From assembly GCA_031177765.1 (NCBI GenBank), contig JAPSKH010000004.1, positions 26,477 through 90,476 on the forward strand: 64,000 nt of DNA. Reading direction: 5' to 3'. Position numbers and translations under genes: made by a program. The stretch is from Microbacterium sp. Its GTDB lineage: Bacteria > Actinomycetota > Actinomycetes > Actinomycetales > Microbacteriaceae. Under the pieces are notes generated by a model. It had not been told where the DNA came from and did not search any database. It worked only from the letters and a program-made list of their open reading frames with translations. This document shows, piece by piece, positions 42,217 to 51,661 of the stretch; position 1 is the stretch's first letter, and each line of letters starts with the position of its first letter.

Positions 42217-43146
42217 TCAGTTCGGCAGGACGCGGGCCCCTGGGACGGGGCCATGGACGTGCAGCGCCTGCAGTCCTGCGGCCGAGAGCGTGACCTGCAG
42301 CTCGAGCGCCGATTCGGCGTCGGCGGCCAGGAAGGCCAGCGTAGGCCCTGACCCCGACACCATGCCCGTGAGCGCACCGGACTCCTCGCCGAGTTCGAGC
42401 ACATCACGCAGCTCGGGCCGCAGCGACAGCGCGGCCACCTGCAGGTCGTTGCGGGTGTGCTCGGCCAGCGCGACGGCGTCGCCTGCGCGCAGCGCCTGCA
42501 GCACGGCCGGCGCGACATCGGGGACGCCGGGCACGCCCACGATGTCGTGCCGGGCACGCAGCGCGTCCAGCTGCGCGTACACCTCCGGCGTCGACAGCCC
42601 CTCATCAGCCGGCACGATCACCCAGTCGAAGCGCCCCTTCGCCAGCGCAGGGCTCAGCTGGTCGCCTCGTCCGGTGCCGATCGCGGTGCCGCCCATGAGC
42701 GCGAACGGCACGTCCGCGCCGAGCCGCGTGGCGAGCTTGTGCAGCTCGCCGCTGCCGAGGTCCGCGCCCCAGAGCGCGTCGCAGGCGACCAGCGCCGCGG
42801 CGGCGTCGGCGGACCCGCCGCCCATGCCTCCGGCGACGGGGACGTTCTTGACGATGTCGAGGTGGACGCCGCCGTCGTGGCCGATGCGCTGCGCGACGAG
42901 CCGCGCCGCGCGCACGGCCAGGTTGCGGTCGTCGGCCGGGACGGTGGTGACATCGACCGTTCCCGAGATGGCGACGGTGAACTCGTCGGAGGGGGTGGCC
43001 CACACCTCCTCGTACAGCGACACCGCCTGGTAGGCCGATGCCACGTCGTGGTAGCCGTCGTCCTGGACACCGCCGACCTCGAAGAAGAGGTTTAGCTTGC
43101 CCGGCGCCCGCACGCGGACGCCGGGGGTCACGACGGCGTGACTCAC
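42217..43146 (-). CDS. ispE: 4-diphosphocytidyl-2-C-methyl-D-erythritol kinase
   Basis: Phosphorylates CDP-methylerythritol in the MEP isoprenoid pathway. The 309-residue GHMP kinase begins [17 protein letters not shown], has the ATP loop [17 protein letters not shown] (about 113-129) and a C-terminal [10 protein letters not shown] motif. The GTG start overlaps the stop of the aldo/keto reductase gene by 4 bases, so the two are co-translated, which is unusual since rsmA normally precedes ispE. Here rsmA lies about 3.8 kb upstream on the same strand. Confidence 0.96.
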   Translation of the reverse strand: MSHAVVTPGVRVRAPGKLNLFFEVGGVQDDGYHDVASAYQAVSLYEEVWATPSDEFTVAISGTVDVTTVPADDRNLAVRAARLVAQRIGHDGGVHLDIVKNVPVAGGMGGGSADAAAALVACDALWGADLGSGELHKLATRLGADVPFALMGGTAIGTGRGDQLSPALAKGRFDWVIVPADEGLSTPEVYAQLDALRARHDIVGVPGVPDVAPAVLQALRAGDAVALAEHTRNDLQVAALSLRPELRDVLELGEESGALTGMVSGSGPTLAFLAADAESALELQVTLSAAGLQALHVHGPVPGARVLPN

Positions 43147-44207
43147 CGCTTCGCCGATTCCGCCCAGAGGTCGACGTCGATGCCGTCGGACAGCGCGTCG
43201 ATGCGCTCGAGCTCCTCTGCGGTGAACGCCGGCCCCTCCAGCGCCCGCAGGTTCTCATCGAGCTGAGCCGGGCGCGACGCGCCGATGAGGGCGGAGGCGA
43301 CCACCGGGTCGCGCAGCACCCACTGGATCGCCATCTGCGCGAGCGACTGACCACGCTCGCGCGCGATCAGGTCGAGCGCGCGGAGCGTCTCCAGACCGTC
43401 GTCCGTCAGCGGCTCGTCAGGCAGCGACCGTCGCTTCTGGGCACGCTCGGCGGGCCCGCCGCCCAGGTACTTGTCCGTCAGCAGACCCTGCGCGAGCGGC
43501 GTGAACGCGATGGCGCCCATGCCCTCCTGGCGCAGCACCTCCGTCAGGCCGTCCTCGACCCAGCGGTTGAGGATCGAGTACGCCGGCTGATGGATCACCA
43601 GCGGCGTCCCCAGGGATCGGGCCACGGCTGCGGCGGCCGCCGTGCGCTCGGCGCTGTACGACGAGATGCCCACGTACAGGGCCTTGCCCTGCCGGACCAG
43701 CGTGTCCAGCGCCGCCACGGTCTCCTCGATCGGCACCTCCGGATCCACGCGGTGCGAGTAGAAGATGTCGACGTGATCCAGGCCCATGCGGCGCAGCGAC
43801 TGCTCGGCGCTGGCGATGAGGTACTTGCGCGAGCCGCCGTTCCCGTACGGGCCGTCCCACATGTCGTAACCGGCCTTGGACGAGATGATGAGCTCGTCGC
43901 GGTAGGGCGCGAAGTCCTCCCGCATCATCCGGCCGAAGTTGGTCTCGGCGGAGCCGTACGGCGGCCCGTAGTTGTTCGCGAGGTCGAAATGGGTGATGCC
44001 CCGGTCGAACGCGTGCCGCAGTAGCTCCCGCTGATCGTCGAACGGGATGTTGTCGCCGAAGTTCCACCACAGGCCCAGCGAGACCGGCGGAAGCGTGAGC
44101 CCCGAGCTGCCGACTCGCCGGTACTCGGCGAGGTCGTACCGGTCATCGGCGGCGACGTACGGGCGGTGGAGATCTCCTCCACGGGAGCGGTAGCGGGACT
44201 CGGTCAC
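43143..44207 (-). CDS. Aldo/keto reductase, YghZ/AKR14-like
   Basis: A 354-residue TIM-barrel oxidoreductase using NADPH. It has the [19 protein letters not shown] segment holding the catalytic Asp/Tyr, [14 protein letters not shown] with the lysine, and [14 protein letters not shown] with the histidine. The N-terminal motif and [18 protein letters not shown] match YghZ/GPR, which reduces L-glyceraldehyde 3-phosphate and methylglyoxal; this is a family-based guess. The GTG start is fixed by TAGCCT 6 bases upstream (leaderless). It is coupled to ispE downstream. Confidence 0.92.
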   Translation of the reverse strand: MTESRYRSRGGDLHRPYVAADDRYDLAEYRRVGSSGLTLPPVSLGLWWNFGDNIPFDDQRELLRHAFDRGITHFDLANNYGPPYGSAETNFGRMMREDFAPYRDELIISSKAGYDMWDGPYGNGGSRKYLIASAEQSLRRMGLDHVDIFYSHRVDPEVPIEETVAALDTLVRQGKALYVGISSYSAERTAAAAAVARSLGTPLVIHQPAYSILNRWVEDGLTEVLRQEGMGAIAFTPLAQGLLTDKYLGGGPAERAQKRRSLPDEPLTDDGLETLRALDLIARERGQSLAQMAIQWVLRDPVVASALIGASRPAQLDENLRALEGPAFTAEELERIDALSDGIDVDLWAESAKR

Positions 44208-44213
44208 CGCACC

Positions 44214-44219
44214 AGGCTA
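44214..44219 (-). promoter_or_regulatory. -10 hexamer TAGCCT of the aldo/keto reductase-ispE operon (leaderless)
   Basis: On the minus strand TAGCCT is followed by 6 bases and the GTG start at 44207. The 206-base divergent region also serves the Stealth gene, whose side contains an AT-rich patch (about 44303-44340) and no clear -35/-10 pair. Confidence 0.5.
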
Positions 44220-44413
44220 TCGGCGGCGAGCCTTCCACGGGCAGTCGGACGGTCCGCGCAGGCGGGTACACCATGGCGGACGCGGAAGGGAAGAGCCCCG
44301 CCCGAAATGCCGTTGTAATGAAAAGTGCTTATGGTGAATCGTTGCGGCCAGGCCGGTCGCGCCGATCACGGCGCCCCTGCCGCAGCCTTCCCCGTCGTGC
44401 GAAGGAGGTATCG

Positions 44414-46009
44414 ATGCCCACACTCTCGGTCGTTCCGCCGCAGCCGGATCCCTGGTCCGATCTGCTGGAGCGGGGGGACGTCGTCCTCGATCGCGGCGTC
44501 CTGCACCTGGTGCATGACACCGTGACGCCCCGTCAGGCGCAGCTGGACGATCTCCAGCTGGTCGCGTCGGCCCTGGAGCGCGCGGGACTCGAGGTCACGC
44601 TGATCCGGCACGATCGGGTCGTTCCGGCGCTCGTCGTCGATGTGGCCGCACGCGATGTGGCCTTCGCGGCCCTCGCCGCCCTGTGCGACCGTGAGCCGGT
44701 CTACATCAAGGCGAAGGGGCGGTCCGCCGCCCTCGCGACGCTCGCCGAGGTGCCCGGCGCCGAACCGTCGGCGGTGCGCGTCTACCGTCCGCGCATCACC
44801 AGGAACGGCGCACGTCGCTATGGCGCCGCGCTCGGCGTCCGCCTGGAGTTCTGGCGGTTGTCGGGCGATCTCGTCGAAGCGCCCAGTGCCAACGCGCTCA
44901 CACGCCGCACCATCGCCCGTGCCGACCTGGCCTACACGACGATCGAGCGCTACGGCCGCAGCTGGCGCACGATCGCGGGCATGTTCGACCCGCAGCCGGA
45001 CGAGTTCACCGATGACATCGACATCGTCTTCTCGTGGGTCGACGGCTCCTCCAGCGAGTTCCAGCGTCAGCGCGCGGCCCGCATGGCCGAGTACGTCGTC
45101 GGCGAGGGCGACGACGGTCCTGCCCGGTACCGCCACGTCGACGAGCTGAAGTACGCGCTGCGCAGCGTCCACATGTACGCGCCCTGGGTGCGGCGCATCT
45201 TCATCGCGACCGACTCGCCGGCGCCGGCGTGGCTCGCGGACCACCCGAAGGTGAAAATCGTGCGCAGCGAGGAGTTCTTCGCCGACCCCTCGGTCCTGCC
45301 CACGCACAACTCCCACGCCGTCGAGGCGCAGCTGCACCGGATCCCGGGACTGGCCGAGCACTTCCTCTACTCGAACGACGACATGTTCTTCGGCCGTCTT
45401 GTGGAGCCCGAGCTGTTCTTCACGCCCGCGGGCGTGTCGAAGTTCGTCGAGTGCGGCGTACGCATCGGCACGGGCGAGCCGGCGCTGCACCGCAGCGGCC
45501 ACGACAACGGCCTGCGTGTGAATCGCGCCCTGCTGCGGGAGCGGTTCGGGCGCACGATCGTCCGGGACCTCGAGCACTGCGCAGCGCCACTGCGCCGCAG
45601 CGTGATGGCCGAGCTCGAGCGGGAGTTCCCCGAGGACTTCGCCCGCACCGCGGCATCCCGGTTCCGTTCCGCGACCGACATCTCGGTGACCAACAGCCTG
45701 TACCACTACTACGCCCTCCTGACGGGGCGCGCCGTGGTCACGCGTCGCCCCCGGGTCCGCTACGTGCAGACGACGATCGCACGCAACCTTCGTCGCATGG
45801 AGAGACTGGCCGAGCGCACCGACGTCGACATGTTCTGCCTCAACGACGGCGGCGAGACCGAGGTGCCCGAAGAGGTGCGGGTCGCCGCCCTCCGCGGTGC
45901 TCTCGAGCGGATGTTCCCGGTGCGTGCACCGTGGGAGCGGTCCGACCTCAGCGAAGCAGAGCGATCGGCTCGGTCGGCTCACCCGTCGGCGCACCGCCAA
46001 GAGGCCTGA
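44414..46009 (+). CDS. Stealth-family sugar-phosphate transferase
   Basis: A 531-residue protein with the conserved Stealth regions: CR1 in [14 protein letters not shown] (about 198-211), CR2 in [29 protein letters not shown]3 in [29 protein letters not shown], and CR4 in [15 protein letters not shown]. Such enzymes transfer hexose-1-phosphate in capsule or teichuronic-type polymer synthesis. The N-terminal 190 residues are a separate alpha/beta region. The start is ATG 44414 behind GGAGG; the ORF track adds 47 spurious residues. No other polysaccharide gene is adjacent. The 3' end overlaps the convergent phosphoesterase gene by 62 bases. Confidence 0.9.
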   Translation: MPTLSVVPPQPDPWSDLLERGDVVLDRGVLHLVHDTVTPRQAQLDDLQLVASALERAGLEVTLIRHDRVVPALVVDVAARDVAFAALAALCDREPVYIKAKGRSAALATLAEVPGAEPSAVRVYRPRITRNGARRYGAALGVRLEFWRLSGDLVEAPSANALTRRTIARADLAYTTIERYGRSWRTIAGMFDPQPDEFTDDIDIVFSWVDGSSSEFQRQRAARMAEYVVGEGDDGPARYRHVDELKYALRSVHMYAPWVRRIFIATDSPAPAWLADHPKVKIVRSEEFFADPSVLPTHNSHAVEAQLHRIPGLAEHFLYSNDDMFFGRLVEPELFFTPAGVSKFVECGVRIGTGEPALHRSGHDNGLRVNRALLRERFGRTIVRDLEHCAAPLRRSVMAELEREFPEDFARTAASRFRSATDISVTNSLYHYYALLTGRAVVTRRPRVRYVQTTIARNLRRMERLAERTDVDMFCLNDGGETEVPEEVRVAALRGALERMFPVRAPWERSDLSEAERSARSAHPSAHRQEA

Positions 46010-46868
46010 TCCCGGCGGCGACGAGCCGTCGGCGCGCCTCCTCGGCGTCGATGTGCTCGAGCACGTGGGGCGCGTCGACGGGGACGACGGAGTGCACGAC
46101 CGTGTCGTCGTAGACGTGCACGAGGTTGAACGCCTGGGCGCCGTCCTGCGGGCGGCTTCCGCCGGTGGGCACCGTGAGATCCTGCGCGTAGCAGGTGGAG
46201 GAGGCCACCGAGACCGGGATGCCCGCGAACGTCGCGAACGTCGAGTAGTGGAGGTGACCGGCGATGATGGCCCGCACGTCCGTGCCGCGCAGCACCGTGG
46301 CCAGGCGGGACTGGTCCCTGAGCTCGACGCTGGCAGCCAGCGGCAGCACGCTCGGCACCGGCGGATGATGCATCGCGAGGATCGTCCCCAGGGGCGCCGG
46401 CGTCGCCAGCACCTCACCGAGCCAGTCCAGCTGCTCGTCGCGCAGCTCGCCGTGGTGTTCGCCCGGCACGGTGGAATCGAGCGTGATCACCCGCAGGCCG
46501 TCCAGCTCGTCGACGCGGTCGACCGGGCCGATGTCCGCCGTCTCGTCCAGCAGCGTCTCGCGGAACGCGGCGCGGTCGTCGTGATTGCCCATCACCCAGA
46601 GCACACGCGCACCGAGCTCCTGCGCGAACGGCTCGACGAGAGCGCGCAGCTGGTCGTACGCGGCCGGCTCACCGAGGTCGGCGAGGTCGCCGGTGAACAC
46701 GATGGCGTCGGGGCGGATGCCACTGGCGCGGATCGCGGCGAGCGCGCGGTTCAGCCGCGCCGAGCCGTCCACCAGGTCGAAGAGCATCGAGCCGCCCGCG
46801 CGGAGGTGGGTGTCGCTCACATGCAGCAGGATCCGTTCGGGTGCGGAGTATTCGGCGCTGCGCATCAT
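45948..46868 (-). CDS. Calcineurin-like metallophosphoesterase (CpdA-type)
   Basis: A 306-residue cytoplasmic phosphodiesterase or phosphatase. All metal-site motifs are present: [30 protein letters not shown] and IAGHLHYS. CpdA enzymes hydrolyse cAMP; homologues in Actinobacteria also act on other phosphodiesters, and the substrate here is unknown. About 75 bases upstream on the same strand is a two-unit PHO-box-like repeat, suggesting induction in phosphate shortage. The last 62 bases overlap the convergent Stealth gene, so the C-terminal 20 residues ([13 protein letters not shown]) are read antisense to it. Confidence 0.93.
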   Translation of the reverse strand: MMRSAEYSAPERILLHVSDTHLRAGGSMLFDLVDGSARLNRALAAIRASGIRPDAIVFTGDLADLGEPAAYDQLRALVEPFAQELGARVLWVMGNHDDRAAFRETLLDETADIGPVDRVDELDGLRVITLDSTVPGEHHGELRDEQLDWLGEVLATPAPLGTILAMHHPPVPSVLPLAASVELRDQSRLATVLRGTDVRAIIAGHLHYSTFATFAGIPVSVASSTCYAQDLTVPTGGSRPQDGAQAFNLVHVYDDTVVHSVVPVDAPHVLEHIDAEEARRRLVAAGIRPLGGAPTGEPTEPIALLR

Positions 46869-46942
46869 CTCGTCTTCCCGGCCTGATCCTCCAGGCCTTG
46901 CCCGCAGGCTACCCGCGGGAGGCGAAAGGCCCCTGGCAACAC

Positions 46943-46960
46943 GGTGAACGTTCCGTGAAT
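46943..46960 (-). promoter_or_regulatory. PHO-box-like direct repeat before the CpdA-type gene
   Basis: On the minus strand ATTCACG and GTTCACC start 11 bases apart. The second unit is the consensus heptamer of the actinobacterial PhoP box. It sits in the 96-base gap after rsmA. Confidence 0.5.
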
Positions 46961-46964
46961 ACCG

Positions 46965-47807
46965 TCACAGCGCTCGGGCGATGCGGACGAAGTCGTCGAC
47001 GAACAGCTCCTCGCCGCGTGCGGTCGGGGCGATGCCCACGCTCTCCAGTACGGCGGATGCCTCCGCCGCGCTGCCGCCGAGGACGCCCGCCAGCGCCTGC
47101 CGGAGCATCTTGCGGCGCTGCCCGAACGCGGCATCCACGATGCGGAACGTCGCCCGGCGCTCGTCGTCGCTGCCGCGCGGGACGGGGTCACGACGGAAGC
47201 CCACCAGAACGCTGTCGACGTTGGGGACGGGCCAGAAGACCTGGCGTGACACGGTGCCGGCCAGCCGCCACGGCCCGTACCAGGCGGCCTTCACGCTGGG
47301 GGCGCCGTACGCCTTGGAGCCCGGCGGGGCGGCGAGCCGCTCCCCCACCTCAGCCTGCACCATCACGACGCCGCGGGAGAGGGCAGGGAAGGTCTCGAGG
47401 AAGTGCAGCAGCACCGGCACCGAGACGTTGTAGGGAAGGTTGGCGACGAGCACCGAGGGGTCGCCGGGCAGCTCGGTCACCCGCAGCGCGTCGGCATCCA
47501 CGACGGTGAGCGCGCCGTCCGACACGCCGTGGGCCGCCGCCGTCGCCGGCAGCCGCCGCGCGAGGCGATGGTCGATCTCCACTGCGGTCACCGTGGCGCC
47601 GGCCTCCAGGATCGCAAGGGTCAGCGACCCCAGGCCCGGCCCGACCTCGACGACCCGGTCGCCCTCGGCGACCTCGGCGACATGGACGATCTTGCGCACG
47701 GTGTTCGCGTCGACGACGAAGTTCTGACCGAGCTTCTTGGTGGGAGTGACGTCCAGCTCGGCGGCCAGCGCGCGGATCTCGGCCGCACCGAGGAGGGAGA
47801 CGGGCAT
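46965..47807 (-). CDS. rsmA: 16S rRNA (adenine1518/1519-N6)-dimethyltransferase
   Basis: Dimethylates two adjacent adenines in helix 45 of 16S rRNA (KsgA). The 280-residue protein has [13 protein letters not shown], motif [13 protein letters not shown], the acidic turn AVEIDHRL and catalytic [15 protein letters not shown], all standard. The ATG at 47807 is preceded by TAGGGT and 6 bases, so the mRNA is probably leaderless; the GAAGGG directly against the ATG is too close to serve as a ribosome binding site. In most Actinobacteria ispE follows directly, but here other genes intervene. Confidence 0.97.
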   Translation of the reverse strand: MPVSLLGAAEIRALAAELDVTPTKKLGQNFVVDANTVRKIVHVAEVAEGDRVVEVGPGLGSLTLAILEAGATVTAVEIDHRLARRLPATAAAHGVSDGALTVVDADALRVTELPGDPSVLVANLPYNVSVPVLLHFLETFPALSRGVVMVQAEVGERLAAPPGSKAYGAPSVKAAWYGPWRLAGTVSRQVFWPVPNVDSVLVGFRRDPVPRGSDDERRATFRIVDAAFGQRRKMLRQALAGVLGGSAAEASAVLESVGIAPTARGEELFVDDFVRIARAL

Positions 47808-47813
47808 CCCTTC

Positions 47814-47819
47814 ACCCTA
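47814..47819 (-). promoter_or_regulatory. -10 hexamer TAGGGT of rsmA (leaderless)
   Basis: On the minus strand TAGGGT is followed by 6 bases and the ATG of rsmA. Confidence 0.5.
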
Positions 47820-47863
47820 AGCCAGCGAGGCGCAAGCCTTCCGGTCAGGGCGCCGGCGAGGAG

Positions 47864-47869
47864 TAGCGT
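47864..47869 (+). promoter_or_regulatory. -10 hexamer TAGCGT of the sugar-porter gene
   Basis: TAGCGT is followed by 8 bases and the ATG at 47878, leaving at most one or two leader bases. Confidence 0.4.
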
Positions 47870-47877
47870 TTCCAGTC

Positions 47878-49338
47878 ATGAGCACAACCGGAACCATCCC
47901 CGCCGACGCGTTCTCGCTTCGGAGTCCGTTCGGGCGCCGCGCCGTCGGCCTGTCGGTCGCGGCAGCCGTCGGCGGCTTCCTCTTCGGCTTCGACTCGTCC
48001 GTGATCAACGGCGCGGTGGACTCCATCGAGGGGCACTTCGAGCTCAACGACTTCCTCACCGGTCTCGTCGTGGCCGTCGCCCTCCTCGGCTGCGCGGCCG
48101 GAGCGGTGATCGCCGGCGGCCTGTCCGACCGATGGGGGCGGCTCCGGGTGATGCTCCTGGGCGCGATCATGTTCCTGGTCTCGTCGATCGGCTCGGCGCT
48201 GACCTTCAGCGTGCCGGACCTCATCGTGTGGCGCGTCATCGGCGGACTCGGGATCGGAATCGCGTCGGTGGTCGCGCCGGCGTACATCGCCGAGATCGCA
48301 CCGCGTCAGATCCGCGGGTCGCTGGCATCGCTGCAGCAGCTGGCGATCACCCTCGGCATCTTCGCCGCGCTGCTGTCGGACGCGCTGCTGGCGACGACCG
48401 CGGGCGGCGCAGCGGAGATGCTGTGGCTCGGGATGGAGGCGTGGCGCTGGATGTTCCTCGTCGGCGTCGTCCCGGCGGCCGTCTACGGCATCCTCTCCTT
48501 CACGGTGCCGGAGTCGCCGCGCTACCTGATCGCGAAGGGACGGTTCGACGAGGCTCGCGAAATCTTCTCGCGGCTGGTGCCCCCGGCCGACCTCGACAAG
48601 ACGATGAACGAGCTGAGGAACGCGATCGAAACCGACCGCCGGAACTCGGGCGTGAGCCTGCGCGGCCCGGCGCTCGGACTTCAGCCGATCGTGTGGGTGG
48701 GCATCGTCCTGTCCGTCTTCCAGCAGTTCGTCGGCATCAACGTGATCTTCTACTACTCCACGACGCTGTGGCGCGCCGTCGGCTTCGACGAGGGCGACGC
48801 GCTGCTGGTGAGCGTCATCACGAGCGTCACCAACGTCGTCGTGACGCTCATCGCGATTTGGCTCGTCGATCGCGTGGGACGCAAGCCGATCCTGCTCACC
48901 GGATCGGTGGTGATGACGGTGTCGCTGGCCACGATGGCGCTCGCGTTCGCCTTCGCGGAGGGCAGCGGTCAGGACGTGACGCTGCCGGGCGCGTGGGGCC
49001 CGGTCGCCCTCGTCGCCGCGAACCTGTTCGTCGTCGGTTTCGGCGCGTCGTGGGGCCCACTGGTGTGGGTGCTGCTCGGCGAGATCTTCCCCAGCCGCAT
49101 CCGCGGCAAGGCGCTCGGTGTCGCCGCGGGCGCGCAGTGGCTCGCGAACTTCCTCATCACCGTGACCTTCCCGCCCATGTCGGGATGGTCGCTGCCGCTC
49201 ACGTACGGCATGTACGCGCTGTTCGCCGCGCTGTCGTTCGTCTACGTGGCGATGAAGATCCCCGAGACCAAGGGCATGGAGCTGGAGCAGACCGAGACGC
49301 TCTTCGTGCGCAAGCCGAGCGGGGCCGCCACCCGCTGA
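47878..49338 (+). CDS. MFS sugar porter (sugar:H+ symporter)
   Basis: A 486-residue, 12-helix transporter of the MFS sugar-porter family (XylE/GalP/GlcP group). Diagnostic motifs: GGFLFGFDSSVINGA in TM1, GGLSDRWGRLRVM between TM2 and TM3, VPESPRYLIAKGR after TM6, QQFVGINVIFYYS in TM7, DRVGRKPILL and the final PETKGMELEQ. The QQ(F)VGIN motif points to hexose or pentose transport; the exact sugar is unknown. It is divergent from rsmA, and an unrelated MFS gene follows after 50 bases with its own promoter. Confidence 0.94.
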   Translation: MSTTGTIPADAFSLRSPFGRRAVGLSVAAAVGGFLFGFDSSVINGAVDSIEGHFELNDFLTGLVVAVALLGCAAGAVIAGGLSDRWGRLRVMLLGAIMFLVSSIGSALTFSVPDLIVWRVIGGLGIGIASVVAPAYIAEIAPRQIRGSLASLQQLAITLGIFAALLSDALLATTAGGAAEMLWLGMEAWRWMFLVGVVPAAVYGILSFTVPESPRYLIAKGRFDEAREIFSRLVPPADLDKTMNELRNAIETDRRNSGVSLRGPALGLQPIVWVGIVLSVFQQFVGINVIFYYSTTLWRAVGFDEGDALLVSVITSVTNVVVTLIAIWLVDRVGRKPILLTGSVVMTVSLATMALAFAFAEGSGQDVTLPGAWGPVALVAANLFVVGFGASWGPLVWVLLGEIFPSRIRGKALGVAAGAQWLANFLITVTFPPMSGWSLPLTYGMYALFAALSFVYVAMKIPETKGMELEQTETLFVRKPSGAATR

Positions 49339-49376
49339 CGCGGCCCGGGCGGCGCGGGGAACGGGGCGCCCGCTTG

Positions 49377-49382
49377 TAAGCT
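49377..49382 (+). promoter_or_regulatory. -10 hexamer TAAGCT of the second MFS gene (leaderless)
   Basis: TAAGCT is followed by 6 bases and the ATG at 49389. Confidence 0.5.
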
Positions 49383-49388
49383 GACGCG

Positions 49389-50657
49389 ATGCCCTCGCTC
49401 GGTGAACTCGTCGTGCCGCGCCGGCTCGGCAGGGATTTCCGCTGGCTGCTCGCCTCCTCGTGGACCAGCAACCTCGGCGACGGCATCGCCCTGTCCGCGG
49501 CGCCCCTGCTCATCGCCTCACTGACCTCGTCTCCGATCCTGGTCGCGGCGGGGGCGATGATGCAGTTCCTGCCGTGGCTGCTGTTCGGCCTGCTGGCCGG
49601 CTCCGTGGCCGACCACCACGACCGTCGACGCCTGGTCATGCTCGCCGATGCGCTGCGTGCGGTCGTCGTCCTCGGACTCGTCGGCTTCCTCGTCACCGGT
49701 CACGCGTCGGTGTGGATGGTGCTGGTGGCGGCGTTCCTGTACGGCACGGCCGAGGTGTTCGCGGACACCGCCGGCAACACGCTGCTGCCGATGCTCGTGC
49801 GGCCCGCCGACCTCGGCGTCGGCAACGCCCGGCTGCAGACCGGCTACCTCGTGGGCAACCAGCTCGCGGGGCCGCCGCTGGGAGCCTTCCTGTTCGCGCT
49901 CGGATCCTTCTGGCCGTTCCTGCTCCAGGTCGTGTGCGTCCTGCTCGCGGTGGTCCTCATCGCGCGGATGGGGCGGACGCCGATCCCGGCGCGGGATGCC
50001 GCCGGCGCTGCCGGTCCGAAGCCGCATCCGATTCGCGACGGGCTGCGCTGGCTGCGCGGCAACCCGCCGGTGCGCACGCTCGTGCTCATCATCCTCGTCT
50101 TCAACGTCACCTGGGCCGCGCCGTGGAGCGTCCTGGTGCTGTACGCCACCGAGCACCTGCACATGGGGGCCGTCGGCTTCGGCGCGCTGACGACGGCGGC
50201 CGCCCTCGGCGGGCTGATCTCGACGACGAGCTTCGGGTGGCTGGAGCGGCACGTGTCGTTCTCGACCCTGATGCGCATCTGCCTCGCACTGGAGGTGCTC
50301 ATGCACCTCGGCTTCGCTCTGACGACCTGGAGCCCGGTGGCGCTGGCCCTGATGTTCGGCTTCGGGGCGTACGCCTTCGTGTGGGGCACGATCTCCACCA
50401 CGGTGCGCCAGCGCCTGGTGCCCCTCGAGCTGCAGGGACGGATCGCCGCCGTCAACATGGTGGGCGTGTTCGCCGGCCTCGTGATCGGTCAGCTGCTGGG
50501 TGGCGTGATCGCTGAGGCGTGGGGCCTGACGGCGCCGTGGTGGTTCGCGTTCGCCGGTTCCGCGGTCACCCTCGTCCTGGTCTGGCGCTCCATCTCGCAC
50601 ATCGCCGCCGCGCCCCCCGTGGTGGGCGTCTCCGCCACGGCCGAAGACACTCGGTAG
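49389..50657 (+). CDS. MFS exporter (EntS/DHA3-like)
   Basis: A 422-residue MFS protein with 12 predicted helices. The first loop motif GSVADHHDRRRLVMLAD and ATVRQRLVP-type segment (TTVRQRLVPLELQGRIAAVN) are characteristic of the DHA3/EntS group, which exports macrolides or siderophores. The N-terminus RDFRWLLASSWTSNLGDGIALSAAPLL is typical. Substrate unknown. The mRNA seems leaderless. It ends 9 bases before the convergent tatD stop. Confidence 0.92.
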   Translation: MPSLGELVVPRRLGRDFRWLLASSWTSNLGDGIALSAAPLLIASLTSSPILVAAGAMMQFLPWLLFGLLAGSVADHHDRRRLVMLADALRAVVVLGLVGFLVTGHASVWMVLVAAFLYGTAEVFADTAGNTLLPMLVRPADLGVGNARLQTGYLVGNQLAGPPLGAFLFALGSFWPFLLQVVCVLLAVVLIARMGRTPIPARDAAGAAGPKPHPIRDGLRWLRGNPPVRTLVLIILVFNVTWAAPWSVLVLYATEHLHMGAVGFGALTTAAALGGLISTTSFGWLERHVSFSTLMRICLALEVLMHLGFALTTWSPVALALMFGFGAYAFVWGTISTTVRQRLVPLELQGRIAAVNMVGVFAGLVIGQLLGGVIAEAWGLTAPWWFAFAGSAVTLVLVWRSISHIAAAPPVVGVSATAEDTR

Positions 50658-50666
50658 TCCGGGCGG

Positions 50667-51566
50667 TCAGTCCTCGAAGGCGCCGTACACCTCGACGGTG
50701 TTGGCCGCCAGCTGCGCGCACAGCTCGTCGACGTCCACCCCCAGCTCGCCGGCCATGAAGCGCACCGTCACCGGGACGAGGTACGGTGCGTTGGGCCGGC
50801 CGCGGTGCGGCGTCGGCGTGAGGAACGGGGCATCCGTCTCGACGAGGATCCGCGCGCGCGGCGTGACGGCGAGCGCGTCGCGCAGATTCTGTGCGTTCCT
50901 GAACGTCACGTTCCCGGCGAACGAGAGGTAGTAGCCGCGGTCGGCGGCGATCCTCGCCATCTCGGCATCCCCGGAGAAGCAGTGGAAGACGGTGCGCTCG
51001 GGCGCTCCGACGCGCTGCAGCGTCTCGAGGACGGCGTCGTGGGCGTCGCGGTCGTGGATCTGCATGGCGATGCCGTGCTTCTTCGACAGCGCGATGTGCG
51101 CCTCGAAGCTCTCCTGCTGCGCGGGCAGCCCTGCCTGGTCGGTGCGGAAGAAGTCCAGCCCCGTCTCGCCGATGGCCCGCACGCGCGGCTGCGCGGCGAG
51201 CTCGTCGATGACGGCGATGGCCTCGTCGAGCCGCCCGGCCGCGGCGTACGCGGGCGCCTCGTTCGGATGGATCGCCACGGCGGCGAGCACGCGAGGATGG
51301 GATGCCGCAGCCCACGCCGACCAGCGGCTGGACTCGATGTCGCCGCCGGCCTGCACGACGCCGGCGACGCCCACTGCGCCGGCCCGCTCGAGCTGCTCGT
51401 CCAGCGACAGCGACGCATCGCCGTCCTCGATCTCCAGGTGCGCGTGGTTGTCGTACACCGGCACGGCGAGCGGCTCGGGCGCCTGCGGCCACCTCACATC
51501 GCCGCGTCCCTCCTGCGAGCGCGTGCGGACGTAGTTCGACGGGTCGGCCCCGTTGGGCTCACTCAT
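50667..51566 (-). CDS. tatD: TatD-family metal-dependent DNase
   Basis: A 299-residue TIM-barrel hydrolase. Metal ligands are visible in YDNHAHLE (His-x-His), GETGLDFF (Glu), MQIHDRDAHD (His), VFHCFSG (His) and ILVETDAPFLTP (Asp). TatD proteins act as 3'-5' exonucleases in DNA repair or RNA quality control. The first 35 residues are a polar extension beyond the usual start. It follows metG on the same strand with a 95-base gap that contains repeats, as in the widespread metG-tatD arrangement. Confidence 0.94.
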   Translation of the reverse strand: MSEPNGADPSNYVRTRSQEGRGDVRWPQAPEPLAVPVYDNHAHLEIEDGDASLSLDEQLERAGAVGVAGVVQAGGDIESSRWSAWAAASHPRVLAAVAIHPNEAPAYAAAGRLDEAIAVIDELAAQPRVRAIGETGLDFFRTDQAGLPAQQESFEAHIALSKKHGIAMQIHDRDAHDAVLETLQRVGAPERTVFHCFSGDAEMARIAADRGYYLSFAGNVTFRNAQNLRDALAVTPRARILVETDAPFLTPTPHRGRPNAPYLVPVTVRFMAGELGVDVDELCAQLAANTVEVYGAFED

Positions 51567-51570
51567 GAGC

Positions 51571-51645
51571 GTGTCCCACTTTCACGGTTCGAAACGCCCC
51601 CCCAGGCCGCGTTTTCGGGACATGAGCCCGCGGGATCGGGACATG
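51571..51645. repeat. REP-like repeats in the metG-tatD gap
   Basis: CGGGACATG occurs twice, 21 bases apart (51616-51624, 51637-51645). A nested imperfect hairpin is formed by GTGTCCC with GGGACAT and CGAAACG with CGTTTTCG. There is a C7 run in the loop. Not clearly a terminator, as no T-run follows. Confidence 0.5.
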
Positions 51646-51661
51646 GAGGACGCGTGATCGG

